Assembly (NCBI GenBank): GCA_964586775.1
Contig: CAZPJD010000258.1
Coordinates: 1-11,911 of the forward strand
Direction of reading: 5' to 3'
Source: JADLEX01 sp964586775
GTDB taxonomy: Bacteria > Lernaellota > Lernaellaia > JACKCT01
Length of the DNA stretch: 11,911 nt
Shown here: positions 1-7,191 of the stretch, one piece after another
Numbering within the stretch: position 1 is the stretch's first letter
Layout of the letters: each line of letters starts with the position of its first letter
The notes under the pieces: generated by a model
Told to the model about the DNA's origin: nothing
The model's input: the letters and a program-made list of their open reading frames with translations, nothing else
The model's database searches: none
Program-made: the position numbers and the translations under genes

Positions 1-1633
1 GGTCGTCGGTGGGCGCGGAGTAGTCGTACTCCTGCTTCGCGACCCACGCATCGAGTTTCGGCGCATGGAGCATGGCCTCGAGGGCTTCGTCGTGGCGCGA
101 CATGTAGGGCGAGTACATGATCTCGAGGCCGAGCGTCTTGACGAGATCCTCCAGACGCAGCACCTCCTCGACGCTGAAGCCCGAGGGTTTGATGAGCACG
201 TTGGCGAAATCGCCGTCGCGCACGACGTAGAAACACGACGCCACGTTCTTCGTCTTTCGCGCGTCGAGCACGTGCCGCGCGAGGGCGACGGTGCGGTAGA
301 TGTATTCCGGCGCGTCCTTCCAGCGTTTCACCGCCACCATGCCGCGCGGCGTGAGCCTATCGAAGTACTCTTCGAACGCCTCCGCGGTGAACAGATAATT
401 CTCGGTGAGCGAGAACGCGCCGCCCGCCGTCGCCGCCCAGGTGTCGACCAGGGTGAAGTTGACGACGTCGAACTTGCGCGTCGCGCGCGCCACCCAAGAC
501 CGGCCCTCGGCGAGTTCCACCGTGACGCCGGGCTGCGTGAAGAGCCCGCCCGAGATGTCGGCGAAGCGGCGGTTCACCATGTCGAGCACGATCGGGTTCA
601 TCTCGATGCCGACGATCTCGCTCGCCCCGGCGGACAGCCCCGTCAGGATGTGCTCGCCGCCGCCCGAGCCGATCACGAGCAGCGACGGCTTGTCGTAGAA
701 CACGTAGGGCAGGCGCTGCAGGTTCGCCATGGCGTCCTGCGTCGCGTTCGCGTCGCCGTGAAACGGCGTGATGGGCGTGAAGGCGATGCCGTCGATGACG
801 AGCATGATGTCGCCGATGTCGGTGCGCGGATATGCGATGACGCGCGAGAAACTGTTCCACGCGACGGCGATGGGCTCGGGCTCGTCGTTGCCCTTGGTGT
901 GGCGAAACATCAGAAACGGCGAGAAGTGATTGGCGACGAGCACCGCCACGACGACCACGAGCGCGACGATCTGCGCGCGCCAGGTGGCGGCCTCGCGGCG
1001 CATCGGCGTGACGACGAGACCGGCAATCAGCGCGATCGCGCCGGTGGCGACCAGCGCCGCCTCGCCGCCGAAGCGCGTGAGCAGCGCGATCGTGGCGAGG
1101 CACCCGGCGGCCGCGCCCGCGAGATCGGCGAAATAGTAGCGGCCGATGCGTTCGGACCCGCGCGAGAAGACGAGTGCGAAGAACGCGCCCGAAAACATGA
1201 AGGGCAGCGCCGCGACCAGAAACGCCGCGCCCATTTGCGCCAGCGAGACGAGGTTGAGGTCGAGCGAGCCGAGCTTCAACAGGCGCAGCACGCCCACGCA
1301 CACGAGTTGGGCGGCGGCGAATCCGATTGCGCAGCGGCCCAGGTGACGCGGCAGATCGCCCGCGCGCCAGTTGCCGCCGACGAGGTGCACGACCAGCGAC
1401 CCCGCGCCGAGGCCGAACAGGCACACGCTGACCGCGAGAAACGCGAAGTGGTACCACATGAGCACCGAGAACACGCGCGTGAGAATGACCTCGGCCGCGA
1501 GCGTGGCGCAGGCCATCAGGAACGCGGCGGGCGTGATCCACGGCGCGGGCGACGGCGGCGGGGAGACTCGGACGGGACCGGACTTGATTGCGGCGGTCTT
1601 GACTGCGGCGGTTTTCGGCGCGGCGGCGTTCAA
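1..1633 (-). CDS. Polytopic membrane protein with spermidine-synthase-like methyltransferase-fold domain (3' end cut by window edge)
   Basis: The 544 visible codons end in APTDD, just where this family usually has a TDDRPFF-type motif, so little of the C-terminus is missing. The TTG start at 1633-1631 overlaps the TGA of the upstream GNAT gene (TTGA) and has a GAGAGG Shine-Dalgarno about 7 bases before it. Residues 1-30 are a Pro/Ala/Lys tail containing a doubled KTAA unit (two 15-bp repeats at 1583-1612). Residues about 36-240 form roughly seven hydrophobic helices. Residues about 317-435 are a Rossmann fold of the spermidine-synthase type: VIGSGGGEHIL (nucleotide/SAM loop, 320-330), acidic VGIEMNP (341-347), then FDVVNFTLVDTW (388-399) and SLTENYL. 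The Asp that acts as base in true aminopropyltransferases aligns with Thr394, while Asp397 is kept, so polyamine synthesis is doubtful. It is the third gene of the radical SAM/GNAT operon. The family call is firm; substrate unknown. Confidence 0.85.
   Translation of the reverse strand, partial: MNAAAPKTAAVKTAAIKSGPVRVSPPPSPAPWITPAAFLMACATLAAEVILTRVFSVLMWYHFAFLAVSVCLFGLGAGSLVVHLVGGNWRAGDLPRHLGRCAIGFAAAQLVCVGVLRLLKLGSLDLNLVSLAQMGAAFLVAALPFMFSGAFFALVFSRGSERIGRYYFADLAGAAAGCLATIALLTRFGGEAALVATGAIALIAGLVVTPMRREAATWRAQIVALVVVVAVLVANHFSPFLMFRHTKGNDEPEPIAVAWNSFSRVIAYPRTDIGDIMLVIDGIAFTPITPFHGDANATQDAMANLQRLPYVFYDKPSLLVIGSGGGEHILTGLSAGASEIVGIEMNPIVLDMVNRRFADISGGLFTQPGVTVELAEGRSWVARATRKFDVVNFTLVDTWAATAGGAFSLTENYLFTAEAFEEYFDRLTPRGMVAVKRWKDAPEYIYRTVALARHVLDARKTKNVASCFYVVRDGDFANVLIKPSGFSVEEVLRLEDLVKTLGLEIMYSPYMSRHDEALEAMLHAPKLDAWVAKQEYDYSAPTDD
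1583..1612. repeat. Two tandem 15-bp repeats inside a coding region
   Basis: The units CTTGATTGCGGCGGT and CTTGACTGCGGCGGT are adjacent and differ at one base. They encode the repeated KTAA(I/V) unit in the N-terminal tail of the membrane synthase-like protein. They probably reflect slippage in a low-constraint cytoplasmic tail. Confidence 0.6.
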
Positions 1634-2826
1634 CGGCGACCTCTCAGGACGATCCGTTTGACGGCGCGGCGCACGCGCGGATCGGTGTTGATGAACGAGC
1701 GCGCGAAAAACCGCGTGCCCCGAAACGTCGCGCCCGCGAGATACTGGATGAGCGGATGACCCGCTTTTGCCCAGTGCAGCTTGTAGTCGGCCTCGCCGCG
1801 TAAAAATTCGTAGCGCCGCGCGCCGCGTTCGCACGCGTCCTGAATGGCGAAGACGAGTGCCGCGTAGCCGAGGTTGAACTCGGGATACACCGGCGCGCTG
1901 CCCTGTTGGTACAGATACACGGCGTCGCCCGTGCGAAAGGCGTAGGTCGCAAAAATCGGCGGTTCGTCGTCGAGCGATAAAAAGCCGAGGCGCAGCCAGC
2001 CGAGCGCCAGCGCCCGCGCGGCGATGTCGCGGTGGAACGCGGCCATCTTTTCCGACGCGAAGACGCCCGTCTGCCCCTCGGCCGCCCAGCGCTGCGCGTG
2101 CAGATCGAAGAACATGTCCATCGCCGCGCTCAGCGTCGCCGGATCGTCGTGAAAGCGGTGTTCCACCTTGTGGTAGATGCGGATCTCTTTGATCTTCTTG
2201 CGCGCGTTGTAGCGGCTCTTCTTGGAGAGCGTCTCCAAATACGCCTCGTATCCGCCCTCGGGCAGCTCGGCGTAGGGGGCCTGATAGAGCGGGCGGTATC
2301 GCCAGTTGCGTCCGCCCATCGCCGCGTATTGCAGCGACTCGAAGCCCGGCTCGTCGTCGCGCACGTGCGTCAGGTCGAGCAGGTCGAAGCCGCGCACCTC
2401 GCGCAGAAAATACGTGTAGAGCGCCGACCAGATTTCGTCGGTGCGAGCGCGCTCGGCGATGAAGCCGACGAAGTCGGAACAGACCTCGCCGGACCCGAGC
2501 GGCTGGAGCACCCACAGCTTGGTGCCGCGCGTGGGGATGATGGGACGCACCCCGCCGGTCATCTCGGCCTCGAGCGCGGCGGCGGAGATGCGACGCAGAA
2601 AAAACGGCGCGATGCCGACCAGGCGGCCGTCGTCCGCGTCGCGCGCGGTCAGGATGCGCAGCTCGCCGGTGTCGCCGTAATGGTTCCACCAGGTGCGCAT
2701 CCACACGTGCGAACAAAACAAAGGATCGGCCGTTGAATTTGCCAACAGCCGATCCCATTCGGTTTTCAGATTGTCGAATTGTTCCGGTCTGTTGACCAGC
2801 TCAAACCGGAAACTCCACGGCGTCAC
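1630..2826 (-). CDS. GNAT-family acyltransferase, BcsL/CelD type (Acetyltransf_6-like)
   Basis: A 398-residue protein with the layout of the CelD/BcsL branch of the GNAT superfamily, which also resembles FemAB proteins. The N-terminal half has FCSHVWMRTWWNHYG (37-51) and DGRLVGIAPFF (66-76), the usual first subdomain. A basic SKKSRYNARKKIKEI stretch (201-215) leads into the second GNAT fold (about 230-355), with GFLSLDDEPPIFATYAF (281-297) and the family-typical EFLRGEADYKLHWAK (340-354). Members move acyl groups onto sugars, lipids or peptides of the cell envelope; the substrate here cannot be told. The GTG start at 2826 overlaps the TGA of the radical SAM gene (GTGA), with a near-perfect AGGAGGT upstream, and the 3' end overlaps the next gene by 4 bases. 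Translational coupling across the operon is therefore likely. No signal peptide or membrane segment is seen, so it should be cytoplasmic. Confidence 0.85.
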   Translation of the reverse strand: MTPWSFRFELVNRPEQFDNLKTEWDRLLANSTADPLFCSHVWMRTWWNHYGDTGELRILTARDADDGRLVGIAPFFLRRISAAALEAEMTGGVRPIIPTRGTKLWVLQPLGSGEVCSDFVGFIAERARTDEIWSALYTYFLREVRGFDLLDLTHVRDDEPGFESLQYAAMGGRNWRYRPLYQAPYAELPEGGYEAYLETLSKKSRYNARKKIKEIRIYHKVEHRFHDDPATLSAAMDMFFDLHAQRWAAEGQTGVFASEKMAAFHRDIAARALALGWLRLGFLSLDDEPPIFATYAFRTGDAVYLYQQGSAPVYPEFNLGYAALVFAIQDACERGARRYEFLRGEADYKLHWAKAGHPLIQYLAGATFRGTRFFARSFINTDPRVRRAVKRIVLRGRR

Positions 2827-4361
2827 GCCACCTCCTGCGCCACCCTCTTCATCATGCCGAGCTTGCCGATCAGCACGTCCTTGACGAACCGTGCCAGCCG
2901 GTACTCGATCGGGAAGGCGTACACGCGCTTCTGAACCCGCCAGTTCGAGATCCTGTTCATCATCCGCAGCCCGAGGCCCATCAGGTTTCGCTGAGCCATC
3001 TTGCGCCGCAGGTCGGAGTTCGGGATCGCAAACTTGAAATAAAAGCGCGTGGCCATTTTTAGTAGCACGGGGAGTTTGTCGTCAACCCACGGCATGTTCG
3101 GCGCGTAGGTGCTGAAGTTGACGTAGTCCTCCAGCGTCTCGTGCTTGGGCATGAAGCGCTGCGCGTAGTCCTTGAACAGCGGCGTGCCCGGGAACGGCGT
3201 GTAGTAGAAGTACTCGGCCAGCGCGTTCGGCGCGATCTGGCGCAGTCGCGCCATGAAGGCCAGCGTCGCCTTCGAGTCGTCCCAGTTCTTCTCGTCGGGA
3301 AAGCCGACCATGAACGAATACTCGGGCAGGATGCCCCACTTGGCGCACCGGTGCGAGCACTCGATGACGTCCGAGGGCACGATTTCCTTCGCCACAAGGC
3401 CCATGACGCGGTTCGTGCCGCCCTCGGCGCCGATCGCGAACTCGGTGCAGCCCGCCTTCGTGATGCGCTCGAGCTCGCTTTCGGACATCGCGTTGACCTG
3501 ATCGGCGCGCACCGAGCACTTCCAGAGGAACTGGTAACCGCGCTCGATGACGCCGTCGACGATCTGCATGGCGCGCTTTTGGCCGGTGAAGAAGTTGGAG
3601 TCGTGGAAGTCGATGCCGTCGACCCCGAACTCGTTCACGAGGCGGCCGATCTCGTCGAGCACGAAATTCGGCGTCTGCGAAAACCACCCGCGGTTCCACA
3701 GCGCCGTGATGTGGCAGAAGCTGCACATGCCGTGGCAGCCGCGCGAGTAGGTGTAGTTGATGGTGCGCTTGGCGCCCACCACCATCGGCTGGCAGCGGCC
3801 GTGGTCGCCGGTGACGTAGAACTCCATGTCGAGCATTTCCCACGGCAGCGGGCCGAAGGTGTCCAGCTCGCGCACCCAGTCCAATTCCTTGCCGTGCCAG
3901 GTGCGTCCGTCGGGCGACTTGCCCGACACGCCGTCCATCCCCGTTATATCCTCGCGCGCCACGAAACGTCGCGCCATTTCCGGCAACGTCGTCTCGCCCT
4001 GCGTCTTCACCACGTAATCGACGAAGGGGGTGTTGAGCGTGGAATCGACCGCCATCTGCGCGTGCCAACCGCCGAAGACGACGGGCAGATCCGGGTTGAT
4101 CTTTTTCGCCAGCCGCCCGGCGTCGCACAGATCCTTGAGCTGCCGGCCCGTCTTGCCCGAGCACCACAGCAGCACCGGGTCGTCGCGGAACTCCTTCTCC
4201 AGTCGCGGGAGAAAGTCGTCCTTGATCTGCTTGGCGTCGAGAATCACCGGCTCGAATCCCGCCTGCTTCACGTGCTTCGCAAGGCTCAGGATCGCAAGCG
4301 GCGCGAAGGTGAAGATGACGGGGTCTTCCTCGCGCGGAACGGCAAACACGATCTTACGCAC
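2823..4361 (-). CDS. B12-binding-type radical SAM enzyme
   Basis: A 512-residue protein. Residues 1-135 resemble the cobalamin-binding Rossmann domain found before many radical SAM cores: a start-proximal KIVFAVP strand, FTFAPLAILSLAKHVKQAGF (17-36), DLPVVFGGWH (91-100) and YVVKTQGETTLPEMARRF (116-133). The [4Fe-4S] cluster motif is CHGMCSFC, with C209, C213 and C216, followed by a TIM-barrel-type half. The class includes methyltransferases, ring-forming and rearranging enzymes such as BchE- or HpnP-like proteins; the reaction here is unknown. I chose GTG 4361 because GGAGGT lies 6 bases upstream and the conserved fold begins there. The in-frame extension to 4490 has no similarity and would start almost at the predicted transcription start. 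It is the first gene of the three-gene operon, and its stop overlaps the GNAT start by 4 bases. Confidence 0.88.
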   Translation of the reverse strand: MRKIVFAVPREEDPVIFTFAPLAILSLAKHVKQAGFEPVILDAKQIKDDFLPRLEKEFRDDPVLLWCSGKTGRQLKDLCDAGRLAKKINPDLPVVFGGWHAQMAVDSTLNTPFVDYVVKTQGETTLPEMARRFVAREDITGMDGVSGKSPDGRTWHGKELDWVRELDTFGPLPWEMLDMEFYVTGDHGRCQPMVVGAKRTINYTYSRGCHGMCSFCHITALWNRGWFSQTPNFVLDEIGRLVNEFGVDGIDFHDSNFFTGQKRAMQIVDGVIERGYQFLWKCSVRADQVNAMSESELERITKAGCTEFAIGAEGGTNRVMGLVAKEIVPSDVIECSHRCAKWGILPEYSFMVGFPDEKNWDDSKATLAFMARLRQIAPNALAEYFYYTPFPGTPLFKDYAQRFMPKHETLEDYVNFSTYAPNMPWVDDKLPVLLKMATRFYFKFAIPNSDLRRKMAQRNLMGLGLRMMNRISNWRVQKRVYAFPIEYRLARFVKDVLIGKLGMMKRVAQEVA

Positions 4362-4373
4362 GGCGGCACCTCC

Positions 4374-4391
4374 ACACGCGATGGCGCGTGT
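4374..4391 (-). promoter_or_regulatory. Leader hairpin directly abutting the ribosome binding site
   Basis: The minus-strand leader contains ACACGCG-CCAT-CGCGTGT, a perfect 7-bp stem with a 4-base loop. It ends one base before the GGAGGT Shine-Dalgarno (4373-4368) of the radical SAM gene. The stem does not cover the Shine-Dalgarno, so it may modulate ribosome loading or RNA stability rather than block translation. No cobalamin-riboswitch box was seen in the leader. A regulatory role is inference. Confidence 0.4.
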
Positions 4392-4493
4392 CATCTCGTT
4401 CGGTTCCGTTGCGAAAGCGCGAATCCCCAAGGTTGTCCGGTCCGTTTTTCCGACCTTCCGACCCGGTTCGCGACCTCCCCCCAAGCGCACTAG

Positions 4494-4522
4494 ATTCTAT
4501 ATTTTCTATTCCTTTTAGTCCA
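4494..4522 (-). promoter_or_regulatory. Sigma-70-like promoter of the radical SAM operon
   Basis: On the minus strand TGGACT (4522-4517, 4 of 6 matches to TTGACA) and TAGAAT (4499-4494, 5 of 6 matches to TATAAT) are separated by exactly 17 bases. They sit in a short AT-rich patch within a GC-rich genome. Transcription would begin near 4487, leaving a leader of about 125 bases before GTG 4361. This is the only convincing promoter in the gap and would serve the three overlapping genes downstream. Confidence 0.6.
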
Positions 4523-4761
4523 GCGCCGTCTTTTCCGCCGTGACGCGGATCATAAGTTAGCCTCTTTTACGACCCCAATCACCCCTTTTTGTGGGCTTGG
4601 CGGCCAATTCGGCGCGTGTTCCGCGTACTTGGACGTTTCGGACGGAACCGCCGTGCACATGAGGGCGGGGCCGTGACCACAGCATGAAATGGAAGGTGGG
4701 CGACAAAGGACGAAGAGAGGTCGTCGCCTTGACGAGGGCGAGAAGACCCATGGGCGGTCCG

Positions 4762-5397
4762 TCATACTTGCGATGCCGACGCCGCGCCCCGCTCCAAAAA
4801 CTCGCCCAGACGCTCGGCCAGCGCGCGAAACGCCCGTCCGCGATGGCTGACGGCGTCCTTTTCGTCGCCGTCGAGTTCGGCAAAGGTCTTGCCCGATGTC
4901 GGCTCCAGCATCACCGGGTCGTAACCGAAGCCGCCCGTGCCGCGCGGCGCGTCGAGCACCCGGCCCTCGGCCCGACCCTCGGCGGTTAGCACCTGTCCAT
5001 CCGGCGCGACGCACACCGCCGTGCAGTGGTAATGCGCGCCGCGCGCGTCGTCGGGCACTCCGCGCAATCGGTCGAGCAACAAAGCGTTGTTCTCGGCGTC
5101 GGTGGCGTGCGGTCCCGCGAAGATGGCCGAATCGACCCCCGGCGCGCCGCCCAGCGCATCGACGCACAGCCCCGAGTCGTCGGCGATGGAGGGCAGGCCG
5201 GTCGCGTTCATCCAGTAACGGGCCTTGATGAGGGCGTTGGCGAGAAAGTCGCCGCCGTCCTCGACGGGCACGGCCGCAAGGCCCAGTTCGCGCGGCGACA
5301 CCAGATCGAAGCCCAGCGGCGCGAGGATGCGACGCAGTTCGGCCAGCTTGCCCGCGTTGTTCGACGCGAGCACCACGCGGCGGCGGCCGTCGCTCAC
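4762..5397 (-). CDS. rdgB: XTP/dITP diphosphatase (non-canonical purine NTP pyrophosphatase, HAM1/RdgB family)
   Basis: A cytoplasmic housekeeping enzyme that hydrolyses dITP, ITP and XTP to monophosphate and pyrophosphate, keeping deaminated purines out of DNA and RNA. The 211 residues match the usual family length. Motifs in order: ASNNAGKLAE (11-20, the family SxNxGKxxE loop), EDGGDFLANALIKAR (46-60), IADDSGLCVDALGGAPGV (71-88) with the metal-binding DDSG, TGGFGYDP (154-161) and KDAVSHRGRA (180-189). The GTG start at 5397 overlaps the rph stop (GTGA). Its Shine-Dalgarno is weak (AAAGG about 10 bases upstream), so translation probably depends on coupling to rph. The frame stays open far upstream, but that part is antisense-like read-through of rph and not real protein. 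Confidence 0.95.
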   Translation of the reverse strand: MSDGRRRVVLASNNAGKLAELRRILAPLGFDLVSPRELGLAAVPVEDGGDFLANALIKARYWMNATGLPSIADDSGLCVDALGGAPGVDSAIFAGPHATDAENNALLLDRLRGVPDDARGAHYHCTAVCVAPDGQVLTAEGRAEGRVLDAPRGTGGFGYDPVMLEPTSGKTFAELDGDEKDAVSHRGRAFRALAERLGEFLERGAASASQV

Positions 5398-6116
5398 GAC
5401 GACGCGCCTTTCGGCGCGGATTTTTGCAGGCGCGCGATCCGGCGGACGCCCGTGCGCGCGAGCGCGAGCAGCGCGGCGATGTCGTCCTCGGCGAAGGTCG
5501 CCTCCTCGCCGGTCATCTGCACCTCGACGAGCCGACCCGAACCCGTCATCACGAAGTTCGCGTCCACGTCCGCGCCGCTGTCCTCGGCGTAGTCGAGATC
5601 CAGCAGCGCGCGGCCCTCGACGATTCCGCACGAGACCGCCGCGACGGTATCGACCAGCGGGTTCGCGTCGATCTTGCCGCGCTCGCGGCACCATGCGATC
5701 GCGTCGCGAAGCGCCACGTAGGCGGCGTTGATCGACGCGCAGCGCGTGCCGCCGTCGGCGTGCAGCACGTCGCAGTCGATCACGATCTGACGCTCGCCCA
5801 GCGCCGCCAGATCCGTCACCGCGCGCAGCGACCGCCCGACAAGGCGCTGAATCTCGTGCGTGCGCCCCGAGACCTTTGCGCGTTCGCGCTGGGTGCGGTC
5901 GCGGTTGGCGCGCGGCAGCATGGCGTACTCGGCGGTCACCCATCCCTTGCCGCGCCCTTGCAGCCAGCGGGGAATCGACTCCTCGACCGTCGCGGTGACG
6001 AGCACTCTCGTTCCGCCCATCGTGACGAGGCACGACCCTTCGGCGTAGGGATTCACGCCGCGCGCGAACGTCGTCGCGCGAAGCTGGTCGGGCCGGCGCC
6101 CGTCATGACGTTTCAT
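5394..6116 (-). CDS. rph: Ribonuclease PH
   Basis: A phosphate-dependent 3'-to-5' exoribonuclease that trims tRNA 3' ends and other RNAs; it normally works as a hexamer in the cytoplasm. The 240-residue length fits the family (about 238-245). Clear family segments are the N-terminal RHDGRRPDQLR (3-13), RGKGWVTAEYAMLPRA (55-70), SGRTHEIQRLVGRSLRA (83-99) and the phosphate-binding HADGGTRCASINAAY (119-133). ATG 6116 is chosen over the in-frame TTG at 6122 because GAGGGG lies 7 bases before the ATG but directly against the TTG. The gene follows the creatininase-like gene by 12 bases and overlaps rdgB by 4, a common rph-rdgB arrangement. Confidence 0.96.
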   Translation of the reverse strand: MKRHDGRRPDQLRATTFARGVNPYAEGSCLVTMGGTRVLVTATVEESIPRWLQGRGKGWVTAEYAMLPRANRDRTQRERAKVSGRTHEIQRLVGRSLRAVTDLAALGERQIVIDCDVLHADGGTRCASINAAYVALRDAIAWCRERGKIDANPLVDTVAAVSCGIVEGRALLDLDYAEDSGADVDANFVMTGSGRLVEVQMTGEEATFAEDDIAALLALARTGVRRIARLQKSAPKGASS

Positions 6117-6128
6117 GTCCAATCCCCT

Positions 6129-7154
6129 CTAGCAGTTCGAGATGAAGACCAACGCGGCGGCCACGACGAGCAGCGCGAAGCCCATCCACTTGAGCGCGTC
6201 GAACAGATGCGCGCTGCTGCGATAGTCGATCGGGTCCGCGCCCTCGTGGAACACCTCGATCATGAATCGCGCGAGGTCGTCGGCGATGACGTCCTGCAGC
6301 GCGTCGCCAAAGGCGGCGCTCGCCCGCGCGGGATCGCCCAGATACCCGTCGAGCCGTCCCGCGATGATCCACGACAGATCGACCTCGCCCGCCCGCGCCC
6401 CCGCCGCGGCCGATTCCTTCATCGCGTCGCCGATGGGCAGCCGCCGCGCGATCGCCACGAGCCCCCGGCGGATCGCCGCGAGCCAAGGCCGATGCGGCGC
6501 ATAACGGCGCGGCACGGCGGCGAGATCCTTTGTCACCAGATGCGGCGCGATCGCGAGCATCAGCGAGGTTTCCATGAATCCCGCGTGAAGGTCCTGCTCG
6601 AACAGGTCGCGCGCGTCGTCGGGGATGGCGACGCCTCGCGCGCGAATGCGTTCGATGTACGCGCCCTGGTACGCGTGACCCGCGATCCGCGCGCACGGGG
6701 CGATGGCGCGCGCGCCCCGGGCGTTGAGCGTGCGGCAAACGCGGTCGAGCGCGCCGACGAAGGGCACGCCGCCGTGGCCGCTGATGAACACGAAACGTCG
6801 ATAACCTCGACGCATGAACCACCGGCACAGCGTCGTCAGAATCGCGCGGACCTGCCGCGACGTGATCTTCACCGATCCCGTCCCCCGGATCGCCGCGCTG
6901 GCGAGCGGGATGACGGGGTGGATCAGGATACGCGCCTCGGGCTCCACGACGGCGAAGCGGCACGCGGTGCGTTTGGCGAGTTCGCGCGAGATGTAGAGGT
7001 CGGTGCCGACGGGCAGGTGCGTGCCGTGGTTTTCGATGGGCGAGAGCGGAATCACGACGACATCGCGCGTCGTGTCGCGGCCACGAAGGTCGGCGAGGTT
7101 CAGGTCTTCGAGCGCGACGACGTTCGGCGGGCAACCGGTGAGATCGATGTTCAT
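6129..7154 (-). CDS. Creatininase-family amidohydrolase with C-terminal membrane anchor
   Basis: A 341-residue member of the creatininase (creatinine amidohydrolase) superfamily, metal-dependent hydrolases of amide bonds that also include MftE-like peptidases. PLSPIENHGTHLPVGTD (36-52) carries the expected metal ligands E41, H43 and D52. ISGHGG (124-129) supplies H127, though the usual NGHGGN ends in Val here. HAGFMETS (190-197) supplies the late Glu. Residues 323-339 form a hydrophobic helix followed only by Asn-Cys, so the protein looks tail-anchored with the enzyme domain in the cytoplasm; this tail is not a standard family part. It lies 37 bases after the kinase-like gene and 12 bases before rph, so co-transcription is likely. 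The Shine-Dalgarno is weak. The substrate is unknown; creatinine itself is only one possibility and not favoured by the context. Confidence 0.82.
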   Translation of the reverse strand: MNIDLTGCPPNVVALEDLNLADLRGRDTTRDVVVIPLSPIENHGTHLPVGTDLYISRELAKRTACRFAVVEPEARILIHPVIPLASAAIRGTGSVKITSRQVRAILTTLCRWFMRRGYRRFVFISGHGGVPFVGALDRVCRTLNARGARAIAPCARIAGHAYQGAYIERIRARGVAIPDDARDLFEQDLHAGFMETSLMLAIAPHLVTKDLAAVPRRYAPHRPWLAAIRRGLVAIARRLPIGDAMKESAAAGARAGEVDLSWIIAGRLDGYLGDPARASAAFGDALQDVIADDLARFMIEVFHEGADPIDYRSSAHLFDALKWMGFALLVVAAALVFISNC

Positions 7155-7191
7155 GGCGTCACGCGCGCGCCGTCCGAAAGACGTCCTGGTA

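Larger units (their letters stand above)
4362..4761. other. 400-base intergenic gap between rdgB and the radical SAM gene
   Basis: Positions 4362-4522 hold the leader, hairpin and promoter of the radical SAM operon. Positions 4523-4761 have no convincing gene: frames open on both strands lack recognisable motifs and good start contexts. Composition is less GC-rich than the flanking genes. No clear rho-independent terminator follows rdgB; a weak 5-bp stem (GACGA/TCGTC) with no T-run is the best candidate. Confidence 0.6.

Noticed and set aside
65..1759. 564-codon plus-strand ORF
   Set aside because: It is antisense to the membrane synthase-like gene and the end of the GNAT gene. Its composition is Arg/Glu/His-rich with no motif, as expected from the complement of GC-rich coding sequence.
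4362..4487. Cobalamin riboswitch before the B12-type radical SAM gene
   Set aside because: No B12-box-like sequence or matching fold was seen in the leader; only a simple hairpin is present.
3141..4493. 450-codon plus-strand ORF
   Set aside because: It is antisense to the radical SAM gene, whose cluster motif and domain order are unambiguous on the minus strand.
4515..4580. Leader peptide pair MIRVTAEKTALD and VIGVVKEANL as genes
   Set aside because: They lie upstream of the predicted promoter start, so they would not be in the operon transcript, and they are too short to support as coding.
4762..6033. Long reading of the rdgB frame as one 423-residue protein
   Set aside because: The first 212 codons are an out-of-frame read of rph. 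Family similarity begins exactly at GTG 5397.
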